64,000 nt of DNA from Salegentibacter salegens (GTDB lineage Bacteria; Bacteroidota; Bacteroidia; Flavobacteriales; Flavobacteriaceae), in NCBI RefSeq assembly GCF_900142975.1, contig NZ_LT670848.1, positions 806,001-870,000 of the forward strand, given 5' to 3'. A model generated the notes under the pieces. It was not told the origin of the DNA and did not search any database. It worked only from the letters and a program-made list of their open reading frames with translations. The translations under genes were made by a program, and so were the position numbers. Positions 9,539-18,400 of this stretch are shown here, piece by piece (position 1 is the stretch's first letter; each line of letters begins with the position of its first letter).

Positions 9539-10027
9539 CTATTCGTAAGCTACGGTAACTGTTACAGTACCGCTGTATTCTCCTTCTGCTTGAAGAGCAT
9601 TTACAGTTAAGGCACCACCCACAGTTAAGGTTTGATCAGCACCAGTTCCAACTACATTTTCATTACCTAAACTGCTTTCAAAGGTTACAGGCATATCATC
9701 TCCAGCACCAGTTAAACCTATACCAGGAATGGTTATACTATATTTATAAGCTTCAGCTGCTTTAACTGTGAATGAGGCCGCTTGTACAGTTGTACTCGGT
9801 GCCAATAAATCATTAGTAGTGGCAGTTCTATCACCGTCAGTACTAACAGTTACACTACCCCCGGCTGAAGATCCAATTATACGTCCAAAATCTAAGTCAG
9901 TTCCATCATTAATTTCAATAGGACTAACAATTTCTGCATTTACAGTAGCTGTTCCTTCTGCTGAGCTTTGTGCAAAAGCAGTTCCAGAAATAAGGCTTAC
10001 AAGTAGGATAAAAGTAATTTTTTTCAT
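9539..10027 (-). CDS. DUF4402 pilin-like subunit (probable major subunit)
   Basis: A 162-residue secreted protein: the signal peptide MKKITFILLVSLISGTAFAQ, then a small Ala/Thr/Val-rich beta domain with GTATVNAEIVSPIEINDG, DLDFGRIIGSSAGGSVTVS and the terminal strand GEYSGTVTVTVAYE. These are the core elements of DUF4402 domains found in Bacteroidota and proteobacterial secreted subunits. Charge is low and composition is simple, and it is followed by a strong terminator, so it is the best candidate for the most abundant shaft subunit. It sits 175 bp downstream of another paralogue, with its own candidate promoter and an upstream element shared with that paralogue. Polymerisation with the chaperone and usher-like genes downstream is inferred. 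Confidence 0.75.
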   Translation of the reverse strand: MKKITFILLVSLISGTAFAQSSAEGTATVNAEIVSPIEINDGTDLDFGRIIGSSAGGSVTVSTDGDRTATTNDLLAPSTTVQAASFTVKAAEAYKYSITIPGIGLTGAGDDMPVTFESSLGNENVVGTGADQTLTVGGALTVNALQAEGEYSGTVTVTVAYE

Positions 10028-10074
10028 TTTGAGTATTTTTTAGTTTTTGATTTGGGTTCAAAAGTTTAACACTG

Positions 10075-10102
10075 CAAATATGGGGGTAAACCCCTATACA
10101 AA
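10075..10102 (-). promoter_or_regulatory. Candidate promoter of the major pilin gene, with a dyad in the spacer
   Basis: On the minus strand TTTG (10099-10102) and CATATTTG (10075-10082, one mismatch from TAnnTTTG) are separated by 16 bp. The spacer holds the dyad GGGGTAAACCCC (10083-10094), which could bind a repressor or activator. The spacing is shorter than the usual 19 bp. Confidence 0.35.
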
Positions 10103-10134
10103 TGAAATTTATTCGTTCAACAAAACAAAATACT

Positions 10135-10149
10135 CGTTGAAATACACTT
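10135..10149 (-). promoter_or_regulatory. Shared upstream element, copy 1
   Basis: The plus strand reads CGTTGAAATACACTT, about 110 bp upstream of the 9539-10027 subunit gene. The core wTGAAATAyACT recurs at 10785 and 43759 at similar distances upstream of minus-strand genes for secreted proteins and in the same orientation. It may be a regulator-binding or upstream activating site; no factor is identified. Confidence 0.35.
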
Positions 10150-10202
10150 TGGTTAAAGTAACCATAAAACTACATCGTTGTAGGAGAGGTGATTTAAAAA
10201 AA

Positions 10203-10703
10203 TTAATTGTAGTTTACAGTAACTTGCAGATCGCCAGTGGTTTTATAATCTCCCGGTTCCTGATTTGGATTAACAATTAGGCTGGCGCCAACTCTTATTG
10301 TTTTACCATCACCATTTATACTGCTTCCATCATAATTAGTAGTAAAATCCTGAAGCAACATACTTTCACCATCGCTATTTAAGCGGTGAGTACCTTTCGG
10401 GAGACTAATACCAAAAGCATAGCCGCTTTGCCCGGTAACTTCAAAAGTAGCTGCAGAAACATTTCCGCCATTGGCTAATTCTAATTCACCGGTTGTAATT
10501 CTGGTATTTTCAGGAGAAAGAATAACAGCACCGCCATTTTTAGCATCAATATTTGCAAATTGCATATTAGAAGTTGTGGTAATTCCTATGGGTTGGATAA
10601 TGGTGGCAGAAGCCGTAAAGTTTGCCGTTGCTGAAGCCTGCGAAAAAACAGGAGACATTCCTGTAAAGAGAAGAATTAGTGTTATTAAATATAATCGCGT
10701 CAT
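10203..10703 (-). CDS. DUF4402 pilin-like subunit (first gene of the fibre locus)
   Basis: A 166-residue secreted protein. After the signal peptide (LITLILLFTGMSPVFSQ) comes ASATANFTASATIIQPIGI, then MQFANIDAKNGGAVILSPE, FEVTGQSGYAFGISLP and the final strand TTGDLQVTVNYN. This is the same order of strands as in the other DUF4402 proteins of the locus. It is the most upstream gene of the minus-strand run and is followed by 175 bp of non-coding DNA, so it has a separate promoter: TATCTTTA at 10736-10743 is a 7/8 match to the -7 consensus. It could be an alternative major subunit, or an initiator or terminator subunit; the sequence does not decide. Confidence 0.72.
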   Translation of the reverse strand: MTRLYLITLILLFTGMSPVFSQASATANFTASATIIQPIGITTTSNMQFANIDAKNGGAVILSPENTRITTGELELANGGNVSAATFEVTGQSGYAFGISLPKGTHRLNSDGESMLLQDFTTNYDGSSINGDGKTIRVGASLIVNPNQEPGDYKTTGDLQVTVNYN

Positions 10704-10784
10704 TAAGATATTGCATTAAAAAGATTTTCGGAATATAAAGATATAGAAAAACTTTCATTACAATCGACAAAAGACAAAAAATAT

Positions 10785-10799
10785 CGATGAAATACACTA
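10785..10799 (-). promoter_or_regulatory. Shared upstream element, copy 2
   Basis: The plus strand reads CGATGAAATACACTA, 82 bp upstream of the 10203-10703 gene. Read on the minus strand the region contains GTATTTCATCGATATTTT, close to the GTATTTCAACGAGTATTTT upstream of the next pilin gene, which suggests a bipartite site made of two TATTT half-sites. Confidence 0.35.
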
Positions 10800-10993
10800 T
10801 TTTACGAAATATTAAATCCAAAAGCATAATTTGCTCTTAATTTTTGTTTCTGTTGGAGCTTAGGAGGACATTATTAAGGATCTTCTAATAACCTGAAATA
10901 ATTTCTTCATTTTGAAATCAGAAATTCGGTAGATTATGAAAAGAATATGTTTAATTTAGAGGATTTAATCTACTATTTGAAAACACTTTATCT

Positions 10994-11410
10994 ATGAAAA
11001 ACGCTTACACAACCAGTTTAAACCTTCAAAACACCGATTTTGGGCTGCTATTATTTAGAATATTTATTTCAGGATTAATGCTCACACACGGAGTTCCCAA
11101 ACTCATTACATTTTTTGGAAGCGAAGAAATAGCATTTGCAGATCCTATAGGTTTGGGCGAAACAGTGAGCTTTACATTTGCTGTTTTTGCGGAATTTGTT
11201 TGTGCTATACTTATATTATTAGGATGGTCTACACGCTTTGCAGCAATCCCATTAATTATAACAATGGCTGTAGCTGCAATTATTGTTCACTGGACCGATG
11301 GTTTTGGACGCCAGGAATTACCTTTATTATATATGGGAGGATTTCTCTTGCTTTTCTTTACCGGTGCAGGTAAATTCTCACTGGATTATTATCTTTTAAA
11401 GAGAAAATAA
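10994..11410 (+). CDS. DoxX family membrane protein
   Basis: A 138-residue integral membrane protein with four hydrophobic segments (about 17-40, 56-78, 82-100 and 112-130). The pattern LLLFRIFISGLMLTHGVPKL at the start, and ILILLGWSTRFAAIPLIITM later, is typical of DoxX proteins, a family with links to quinone or thiosulphate redox chemistry but mostly without an assigned function. The stop codon overlaps the start of the amidohydrolase gene by one base (TAATG), so the two are translationally coupled. About 290 bp of non-coding AT-rich DNA separate it from the divergent fibre locus. Confidence 0.8.
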   Translation: MKNAYTTSLNLQNTDFGLLLFRIFISGLMLTHGVPKLITFFGSEEIAFADPIGLGETVSFTFAVFAEFVCAILILLGWSTRFAAIPLIITMAVAAIIVHWTDGFGRQELPLLYMGGFLLLFFTGAGKFSLDYYLLKRK

Positions 11411-12810
11411 TGAATAAGGAGAATCGTCGGGATTTTTTAAAGAAAACCGGCTTGGTAGGTATCGGCAGCTTTATCAATCCATTTTCAGTTTTTTCTGAAA
11501 ATCAACGAAAATTCAATAAATTTCAGCAAAATTCCTATTTAATTAAGAACGCCACCATTTTAAGTATGGACGATGAAATTGGCGATTTGGCTTCCGCCGA
11601 TATTCTTATTAAAGACGGTAAAATAGCAAAACTTGGGAATCAAATTGAAATTCCTCCAGGCACTGAAACAATTAATGCCGAAGGTGGCATTTTAATTCCG
11701 GGGCTTATTGATTGTCATTGGCATTTATGGACCTCCTTATTACGTAGTATGGCCGGGGATTCTGCTGAAGAAGGCTATTTTAAAATGACAGCCCGATTTT
11801 CCAGGCTGTATACTCCAGAAGATATGGAGCTGGCGGCAAACTATGCTATTGCCGAAGCTATTTATTCCGGAATTACCTGTATAAGCGATTATAATCATAA
11901 TGCCAGAAGCCCAGAATTTGTAAAAGCCAGTTTTGATGCCATGACGAATATGGGCATTCGGGGTCACGTTAGTTATGGAACTTATCGTGATATGCCTGGT
12001 AGCACTCCTACCGATTTTAAAGGAATTAATGAATTAAAACAACTAATTAATTTAAATTCAAAATATAAAGACATCAGTTTAGGACTGGGTTCACGTTCTG
12101 CGAATTACCAAAATATCGAAAAAGACTGGGAACGAGCCCGGGAGTTGGGCTTACAAATTACCATTCACGCCAGTTCTAATGAGAGTCAAAAAGATCAAAT
12201 AGCATCGCTATTCAGAAAAAATCTTTTAGCTGAAGATGTCAATATTATTCACGGCAACGCAATTACTCCAGATGAAGTTAAAATGGTAGAAAATACCGGG
12301 GCGAGTCTTACCATGACGCCGTATTCTGAAATGCGCATTGGCTATGGCCTACCAAAAATTAATGAATTATATGAATCTAAAATTAATTGCTGTGTAGGCA
12401 TAGATACTACCGCTTTAACCGGAAACGCTCACTTACTGGATTCTTTGAAATTACTACAAAACCTCGCAAATGCTAATGCTAAAAATGAATTTTACTTGCA
12501 TCCAAAGGAAGTTTTAAAAATGGCAACAATAAATGGAGCTAAAAATTTGGGTATAGATAAGGAAACCGGTTCAATCACACCGGGAAAAAGTGCCGACCTG
12601 GTTTTACTAAAAAAATCTGATATTAATTTTTCTACCGGTAATAAACCTTATCACCTTGCAATTGAAGCCGCACTGCCCGAAAATATGAAACTGGTTATGG
12701 CAAAAGGAAAAATTTTAAAGTACGATGAGCAGCTCACCAGCATAGATACCAACAACTTAATAGAGCAGGCTAAAAATCGTTTTGCAGAAATGGAAAAAGA
12801 AATTAAATAA
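11410..12810 (+). CDS. Exported amidohydrolase family protein (SsnA/TrzN-like)
   Basis: A 466-residue metal-dependent hydrolase. The N-terminus has a twin-arginine-type signal (NRRDFLKKTGLVGIGSF). The TIM-barrel amidohydrolase core runs from about residue 45 to 445: GLIDCHWHLW supplies the H-x-H metal motif (about residues 101-103), LQITIHASSNESQ and NIIHGNAITPDE supply the next two histidines, and CCVGIDTTALTG the final aspartate. The ending ITPGKSADLVLL is the usual return into the small beta-sandwich. The family deaminates or dechlorinates heterocycles and amidines; the substrate cannot be read from sequence. Export would place it in the periplasm or membrane. It is coupled to the DoxX gene in front and is followed by a hairpin. 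Confidence 0.8.
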   Translation: MNKENRRDFLKKTGLVGIGSFINPFSVFSENQRKFNKFQQNSYLIKNATILSMDDEIGDLASADILIKDGKIAKLGNQIEIPPGTETINAEGGILIPGLIDCHWHLWTSLLRSMAGDSAEEGYFKMTARFSRLYTPEDMELAANYAIAEAIYSGITCISDYNHNARSPEFVKASFDAMTNMGIRGHVSYGTYRDMPGSTPTDFKGINELKQLINLNSKYKDISLGLGSRSANYQNIEKDWERARELGLQITIHASSNESQKDQIASLFRKNLLAEDVNIIHGNAITPDEVKMVENTGASLTMTPYSEMRIGYGLPKINELYESKINCCVGIDTTALTGNAHLLDSLKLLQNLANANAKNEFYLHPKEVLKMATINGAKNLGIDKETGSITPGKSADLVLLKKSDINFSTGNKPYHLAIEAALPENMKLVMAKGKILKYDEQLTSIDTNNLIEQAKNRFAEMEKEIK

Positions 12811-12845
12811 AACCTTCCTGAAATTAATTCATTATTAGGAAGGTT
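12811..12845 (+). terminator. Hairpin after the amidohydrolase gene
   Basis: Perfect 9-bp stem AACCTTCCT / AGGAAGGTT with a 17-nt loop, starting directly after the stop codon. No good T run follows, so termination may be weak. Confidence 0.5.
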
Positions 12846-12920
12846 ATTAAAGTATCTGTTTATTCGAGATTTAATGCTCCGAGGCTCGCCTCGAAATCAA
12901 AGTAACTGGTGCCTGAGCAA

Positions 12921-13217
12921 CTAATTATCCTTGGTCGTATCAGGATCGGGAATATCATCTAAATCTTGCTTTTCCTTTTGGGTTCCTTTTTTATTAAACC
13001 GGTAATTTTCTTCGTCTACCAATTTATCTTTATCGTTTTTGGCGGTTTGGTTACTGCCCGGGATATCTAAATTATCGGCAGTAAAATCTACCGGTTTCTC
13101 CCTGTCTAATTCTTTATCCTGACCTTTATTCATGCTTCGGCCTTTTTTATTTAAGGCTTGTTTATCTTCAGCAGTAACATCAGCATTATACTTTTTGTTT
13201 TCTTCTTGCTTACTCAT
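12921..13217 (-). CDS. Small charged hydrophilic protein, unknown function
   Basis: 98 residues, about half of them Lys, Asp, Glu, Asn or Gln, with no signal peptide or membrane segment. Visible stretches such as KKYNADVTAEDKQALNKKG and DDIPDPDTTKDN suggest a disordered, highly soluble protein. I do not recognise a family; similar short charged proteins are common in Flavobacteriaceae and sometimes behave as stress-related or hydrophilin-like proteins, which is only a guess here. It stands alone between the amidohydrolase and the OmpA-like lipoprotein gene. The strong terminator at 13287-13316 lies about 70 bp upstream of its start, so it is not co-transcribed with ompA. Confidence 0.65.
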   Translation of the reverse strand: MSKQEENKKYNADVTAEDKQALNKKGRSMNKGQDKELDREKPVDFTADNLDIPGSNQTAKNDKDKLVDEENYRFNKKGTQKEKQDLDDIPDPDTTKDN

Positions 13218-13280
13218 ATCTCTATTTTTCTTTTAAATTAAGAAATAGAATAGAACCTTTGGGTTAAGAACTGGTTAAAA

Positions 13281-13317
13281 TAAAAAGGCCTAAAAAGAAT
13301 TCAATCTTTTTAGGCCC
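13281..13317 (-). terminator. Terminator of the OmpA-like lipoprotein gene
   Basis: Perfect 12-bp stem GGCCTAAAAAGA / TCTTTTTAGGCC (13287-13316) with a 6-nt loop, followed on the minus strand by TTTTTATTTT. It lies 24 bp after the stop codon. Confidence 0.85.
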
Positions 13318-13339
13318 GTAATAATTGGAAATAGGTTGA

Positions 13340-14167
13340 TTATTCAGATTCCAACATCGCAAAGAATTTATCCAGGTTTGGTATAATTACAATCCTGGTT
13401 CTTCTGTTTTTTGATCTGTTATCGTTATTGGTATTATCTACCAAAGGTTGGTAGCTACTTCTACCTGCTGCGATAAGTTTTTCTGGTGCTACATTATACT
13501 TGTCCTGAAGTATTCTAACAATTGAAGTTGCTCTTCTTACACTTAAATCCCAGTTATCCTGGATGTAAGATCCTTCTACCATAGTACGATCGTCGGTATG
13601 GCCTTCAATCATTACTTCCATTGCAGGTTCAGAGTTTATTACTTCAGCAAGCTTTTTTAGTAAAGGTTGAGCATTGTTAGATACACGGTAGCTTCCGCTT
13701 CCAAATAATAATTTATCTGAAACATTAATCATTACTACAGTTTCATCTACAGTAATATCAATATCTTCATCGTCAGCTCCTTCAGAAATATTGCTTTTTA
13801 GATTGTGCGAAACTGCAAGGTTAATAGAATCTTCTAAAGTTTCGGCACCCGATACTTTCTTAGGATCCATTTTTGCGATTGTTGCCCGCATCTGGGTCTT
13901 GTTATTATTAGACATCACAGTAAGATCGTTCATCTCCATCTTACTATCATTCTCTTCGCGTAAAGAATTAATTTTTGAATTGTAATCTGCTACACGCTCT
14001 TCAATACGTGCAAATTTTTCTTCAATTTCTTCTTTTTCTACCTGAGTTTTTTGCAACGTGCTTCGGGTATCGTTTAATTCTTCCTCTAAAGTCACGTATT
14101 TTTTCTTAGAAACACACGAGCTTAGCATTGTTGCGGCTAAAACGGTTACAGCGATTGTTCTTTTCAT
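13340..14167 (-). CDS. OmpA-family outer-membrane lipoprotein
   Basis: 275 residues. The signal peptide ends in a lipobox MLSSC (Cys18), so the protein should be lipidated. Residues about 24-85 are a heptad-rich coiled coil (VTLEEELNDTRSTLQKTQ and following). The C-terminal OmpA-like peptidoglycan-binding domain spans about 155-262, with VMIEGHTDDRTM, WDLSVRRATSIVRILQ, AAGRSSYQPL and NRRTRIVIIP; the Asp and Arg of the diaminopimelate pocket are present. It should tether the outer membrane to peptidoglycan. It is transcribed alone, with its own terminator, and has a 370-bp upstream region. Confidence 0.88.
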   Translation of the reverse strand: MKRTIAVTVLAATMLSSCVSKKKYVTLEEELNDTRSTLQKTQVEKEEIEEKFARIEERVADYNSKINSLREENDSKMEMNDLTVMSNNNKTQMRATIAKMDPKKVSGAETLEDSINLAVSHNLKSNISEGADDEDIDITVDETVVMINVSDKLLFGSGSYRVSNNAQPLLKKLAEVINSEPAMEVMIEGHTDDRTMVEGSYIQDNWDLSVRRATSIVRILQDKYNVAPEKLIAAGRSSYQPLVDNTNNDNRSKNRRTRIVIIPNLDKFFAMLESE

Positions 14168-14543
14168 ATTTCGGATTTTTTAAGTTAGGCCTTGTATAAT
14201 TTAGATTTGGTTTTTGTAAGGCTTGTAGGTATTGGGCGAGAATCATACCATGTTGGTAAAGTAGTTGATAGTATAAAGTAGATAAACCCCGGTTGGTTTT
14301 TTAACTTCTCATTTTATGAGACTTAGAAGGACCCTTTAAGGAGAAATTAACTTTGTAGAAAGGTTTTCGGTTAAAAAAGTATAATTCCAAAATCTGTGGA
14401 ATTCGATCAAAATGTGTGGTAAAATTACACACTTTTTAATATTGAAAAGTTGAATTGTCCCATTCGGCATCAGGGTTAAATAACTTACTACAATATTTTA
14501 AAATTATTTTTACTTACTAATATTATAAATGTAAATGGGAATT
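14168..14543. other. Intergenic region between divergent lipoprotein genes
   Basis: No gene seen. It must hold the promoters of both divergent genes. Two dyads are visible: ATTCC...GGAAT around 14381-14402, and GTGTGGTAA / TTACACAC at 14414-14432 followed by TTTTT, which is terminator- or operator-like. Confidence 0.5.
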
Positions 14544-15398
14544 ATGAAAAATTCAAAGTCTTTTTACCGGGTGATTTTATCGATCCTACTTGCTTTTAGT
14601 TTATCGGCTTGTAGTAATGACGACGATGTAGATAATGTAGATGACGTAACCGATGATCTTACAGATGATGTGAATGGATCTGACGACGCCAATAATGGAA
14701 GTGGTGATGGAAATGGAGATCCTGATCCTGATGCGGCAGCTGTTTTTGTTTTAATAGATGAAGAAAGTATTGATAATGGAAACGAACCAAACGATTTCTC
14801 TGAAACCGATGTGAACGATGATATTTCTGCAATTGGACAACGAGACGTGCTCGCATATTTTAGCGAAAATCCCGGTGAAGAAATTACACTTTATACCGGC
14901 CAGACCGGCGATGAAGCCTGGTTTGTATTAAAAGAAATTCCGACCTCCTGGGACGAGGCCGGGCCAAATGAAAGTGGCGCGAGAAACTTCCTTGAAGCCG
15001 GTCCCGGTTTAGGCCAGGACGAAACTGAAGATTTATTAGATGAAGTTCCCGACGTCACACCACTTAGGGCAACCGGATTGGCCATGTTGACTGGTCAAAC
15101 CATTATTGCAGTAGTTTTTGATAGCGATATTAGCATCAATTACGATCCTTTAGAAGGAAATTTACAGGGAGAAAACCTTGGTGTAGTTGCTTTTGAAGTA
15201 TTAAACGTTACCGAAAGAGCAGATGGTTCAGATTCTGATTTGCCATCTGTAAATATCAGGATTTTAGATTATGCGGCAGTTGAAGCCCTGCAATTAAACC
15301 TGTTTAACAACGCACCGGTACCAGAATCCTCTTCAGAACCTGAAGATATAACGCCACCCGCTACGATTCCAGATATTGAATTAAGTCCCGCGGAATAA
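14544..15398 (+). CDS. Acidic surface lipoprotein, unknown function
   Basis: 284 residues from the ATG at 14544; an ATG three codons earlier (14535) is possible. The signal peptide ends in a lipobox LSAC (Cys23), followed directly by a strongly acidic Asp/Asn/Gly linker (SNDDDVDNVDDVTDDLTDD and on), which resembles Bacteroidota lipoprotein export signals that send lipoproteins to the cell surface. The remaining ~200 residues are acidic with no domain that I recognise; a Pro/Glu-rich tail ends PPATIPDIELSPAE. The gene is monocistronic, divergent from the OmpA-like gene and 84 bp before tamB. Confidence 0.7.
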   Translation: MKNSKSFYRVILSILLAFSLSACSNDDDVDNVDDVTDDLTDDVNGSDDANNGSGDGNGDPDPDAAAVFVLIDEESIDNGNEPNDFSETDVNDDISAIGQRDVLAYFSENPGEEITLYTGQTGDEAWFVLKEIPTSWDEAGPNESGARNFLEAGPGLGQDETEDLLDEVPDVTPLRATGLAMLTGQTIIAVVFDSDISINYDPLEGNLQGENLGVVAFEVLNVTERADGSDSDLPSVNIRILDYAAVEALQLNLFNNAPVPESSSEPEDITPPATIPDIELSPAE

Positions 15399-15482
15399 TG
15401 CTTAATTAACTAAACCTTAAGCCTAAAAACTTCATATTATTGTAAGAATACAATAAATTTGGAATTCTAGCGATCACAGGAT

Positions 15483-18400
15483 TTGGAAAAAGAAAAAAAG
15501 AAGAAGAAAAAAAGATACCGCATATTAAAGATCCTCGCAAAATTCTTTGCGGGGCTCTTTATTTTTATAATACTTTTGCTCCTTTTTATTAGAAGTCCCT
15601 GGGGCCAGGACATTATAAAAGAACAGGTAGTAAAGAATATTTCGGGTAAAACCAATACCGAAATTTCTCTGGATAAACTCTTTATAACCTTTGCCGGAAA
15701 TATCCAGCTCGATGGTCTTTACCTTGAGGATAAAAAAGGAGATACCCTGGTGTATTCAAAATCCCTGGAAGCCGATATTCCTATTTGGCCCATTATTCAG
15801 GGAAATGCTGTAAGTATAGACAATTTAGATTGGGAAGGTTTAAAAGCTAATATTACCAGAAAAGATTCTATTGAAGGCTTTAATTACGAATTTTTAATGG
15901 AAGCTTTCGCAGCCGATTCTACCCAACAAACTACTCAAACCACTACACAGCAAGATACTACTGCTACACAGGAAATTAATATTGGAGATTTAAACTTTAA
16001 AGATTTTGACATCACTTTTAGAGATGATGTAATGGGAATTGACACCCAGGTGAACTTCGAAGAGCTTATACTGGAACTGGAAAAAACCGATCTTGAAAAA
16101 ATGGATTTCCGCGCCAAAAATGCCAGCATAACCAATGCGCAAATAAATTATACTCAAAATAAGCCATTTCCCGAACCCGAAAATGAAGAACCGGCACCTA
16201 TGCCATATTTGATGGTAGATAATTTTAACCTGGAAAATGTGCAGGCTAATTATAATTCTGTTCCTGATGGAATTAATGCGAATCTGGATATCACAGAATT
16301 TCTAGCTGAAGTTCCGGTAATGGATCTTAAAAGTCAGGAGATTAAAGTGAACAGGCTGGCACTTAATAATTCTGATATTAAATTGGAAATGAAAACTTTA
16401 GAAAAGCCCCAGGATACTATTAGCACTGATACTTCAGCGTTTACCTGGCCCGAATGGAAGGTAGATGTAAATGAAATTAATTTTTCTGAAAATAAACTAA
16501 GTTATTTAGTAGATAGCGCTAAGCCTAAACAGGGGAAATTTAATCCTGAAGCTCTGGTGCTTGATTCTCTTAATTTTAATGCGAATAATTTATTTTTAAG
16601 AGACCAAAAATCTGGGGTAGAAGTTGTTGCATTAAACTTTAATGAAGCCTCAGGCCTTAATTTAAAAAAGCTTAATTTCAACTTAAATCTTCAAGAAACG
16701 CAATTAAACCTTTCAGACCTGGCATTGGCCTTAAATGAAAACCAATTAGAAGGTGAAGCTACTTTAAAATATAATTCTATCCAGGAATTAATTGATAATT
16801 CTGAATCGGCAGAGCTTGCGTTAAATTTACCTACCATTTTAGTAGATATAAAAGACGCTTTTAGATTTCAGCCAAATTTAAGGTCTAATCCTTATATGAA
16901 GGAATTAAGTACAAATAAAGTATCAGGAAATCTTCAGGCTTCAGGAAAACTTTCAGCAATAGCTATTGCCAGGGCTAATTTTAATTGGAAAAACACTTCA
17001 TTTTCTGCTAACGGAAATATTTATAACGCCACAGATCCCGATAATATTCGTTTCAATATTCCGCGTTTCAATGCAAAATCCAGGAAATCTGATCTTAAAG
17101 GTTTTGTAAGTGATAAAGATTTGGGTATCAATATTCCTAAAAATATTCAGCTTAGTGGGAATTTTGAAGGCGGCCTGGAAGATCTTTCTACCAAAGCACT
17201 TTTACAAACTTCCGAAGGTGATATTCGCTTAAAAGGGAACTTCTCAAACCAGGAAGAAATAGTTTTTGAAGGAATAATGACTTCAGAAGAACTTGAGCTG
17301 GGAAATATTCTGCAAAATCAAAGCCTGGGTGCTTTAAATATTAAAATTGAAACTTCTGGAAAGGGAAGTACAATAAACACGCTTGATGCCACCCTGGACG
17401 CGACCATAATTTCATTTGCTTATAACAATTACGAGATAAAAGATCTAAATATCTCGGGTGATATTGAGGACGGAAACGGGAATATCACTTCAAGTTATCA
17501 AGACGATAACTTAGAATTAGCGCTAAATTCACAGGTAGAGCTAGATTCGGTGAAACCTAGAGCGAATCTTAATTTAGATTTAAAAGGAGCCAGGTTACAG
17601 GAACTGGGACTGGCATCCCGGGATATTCGATTGGCCTTTAAACTGGCCGCGCAGTATGAGGGAAATGCAGAAGAATATGAAACCTACGCCGATATTAAAG
17701 ATGCGGTTGTAGTGTATGATAATGATACCTATCTCCCCGGCGACTTAAGCGCTCACGCTTTTGTACGCACCGATTCTACTTCGTTACAGATTAGCAATAA
17801 AATTTTAGAACTGGATTTAAAATCTAATGCCGATCCCGTAGATTTATCTACCGCACTAAATCGACATTACGAATCTTATTTTACCGAAGTAGATCCTTTA
17901 GATACCGTGCACACGCCAGTGAATTTAAAACTGCGTGGTACTATCATGGATGATCCTGTTTTAAGCGAAGTTTTCTTATCTAATTTAGAAGAATTAGATA
18001 CTATTCATATTGAAGCCGATTTTAATGAAAAAGAGCGAAAACTGGATGCCCTGGTAAGTTTGCCTTATATAAATTATTATAGCAGTGAGATTGACAGCCT
18101 GGAATTCAGTTTAAATTCAGATCCTGAGAATTTTGAATTTAACCTTGGGTTCAATGCCATTAATTCGGGACCGATCGCTATTCAGAAAACCGATTTTTAC
18201 GGAAGCCTTACAGAAGATAAACTTTTACTTGATTTCACTTCTATGCAGGGTGAAGAAAGTTTAATTCATATGGCTTCAGAAATCACAAAACCGGGAGACA
18301 GCCTTAAATTTCATATTAATCCGGAAGATTTAATATTGAATAAAAAGGAATGGAATATTGCTGCAAACAATGAAATGATTGTGTTCGATCAGGAAATTAC

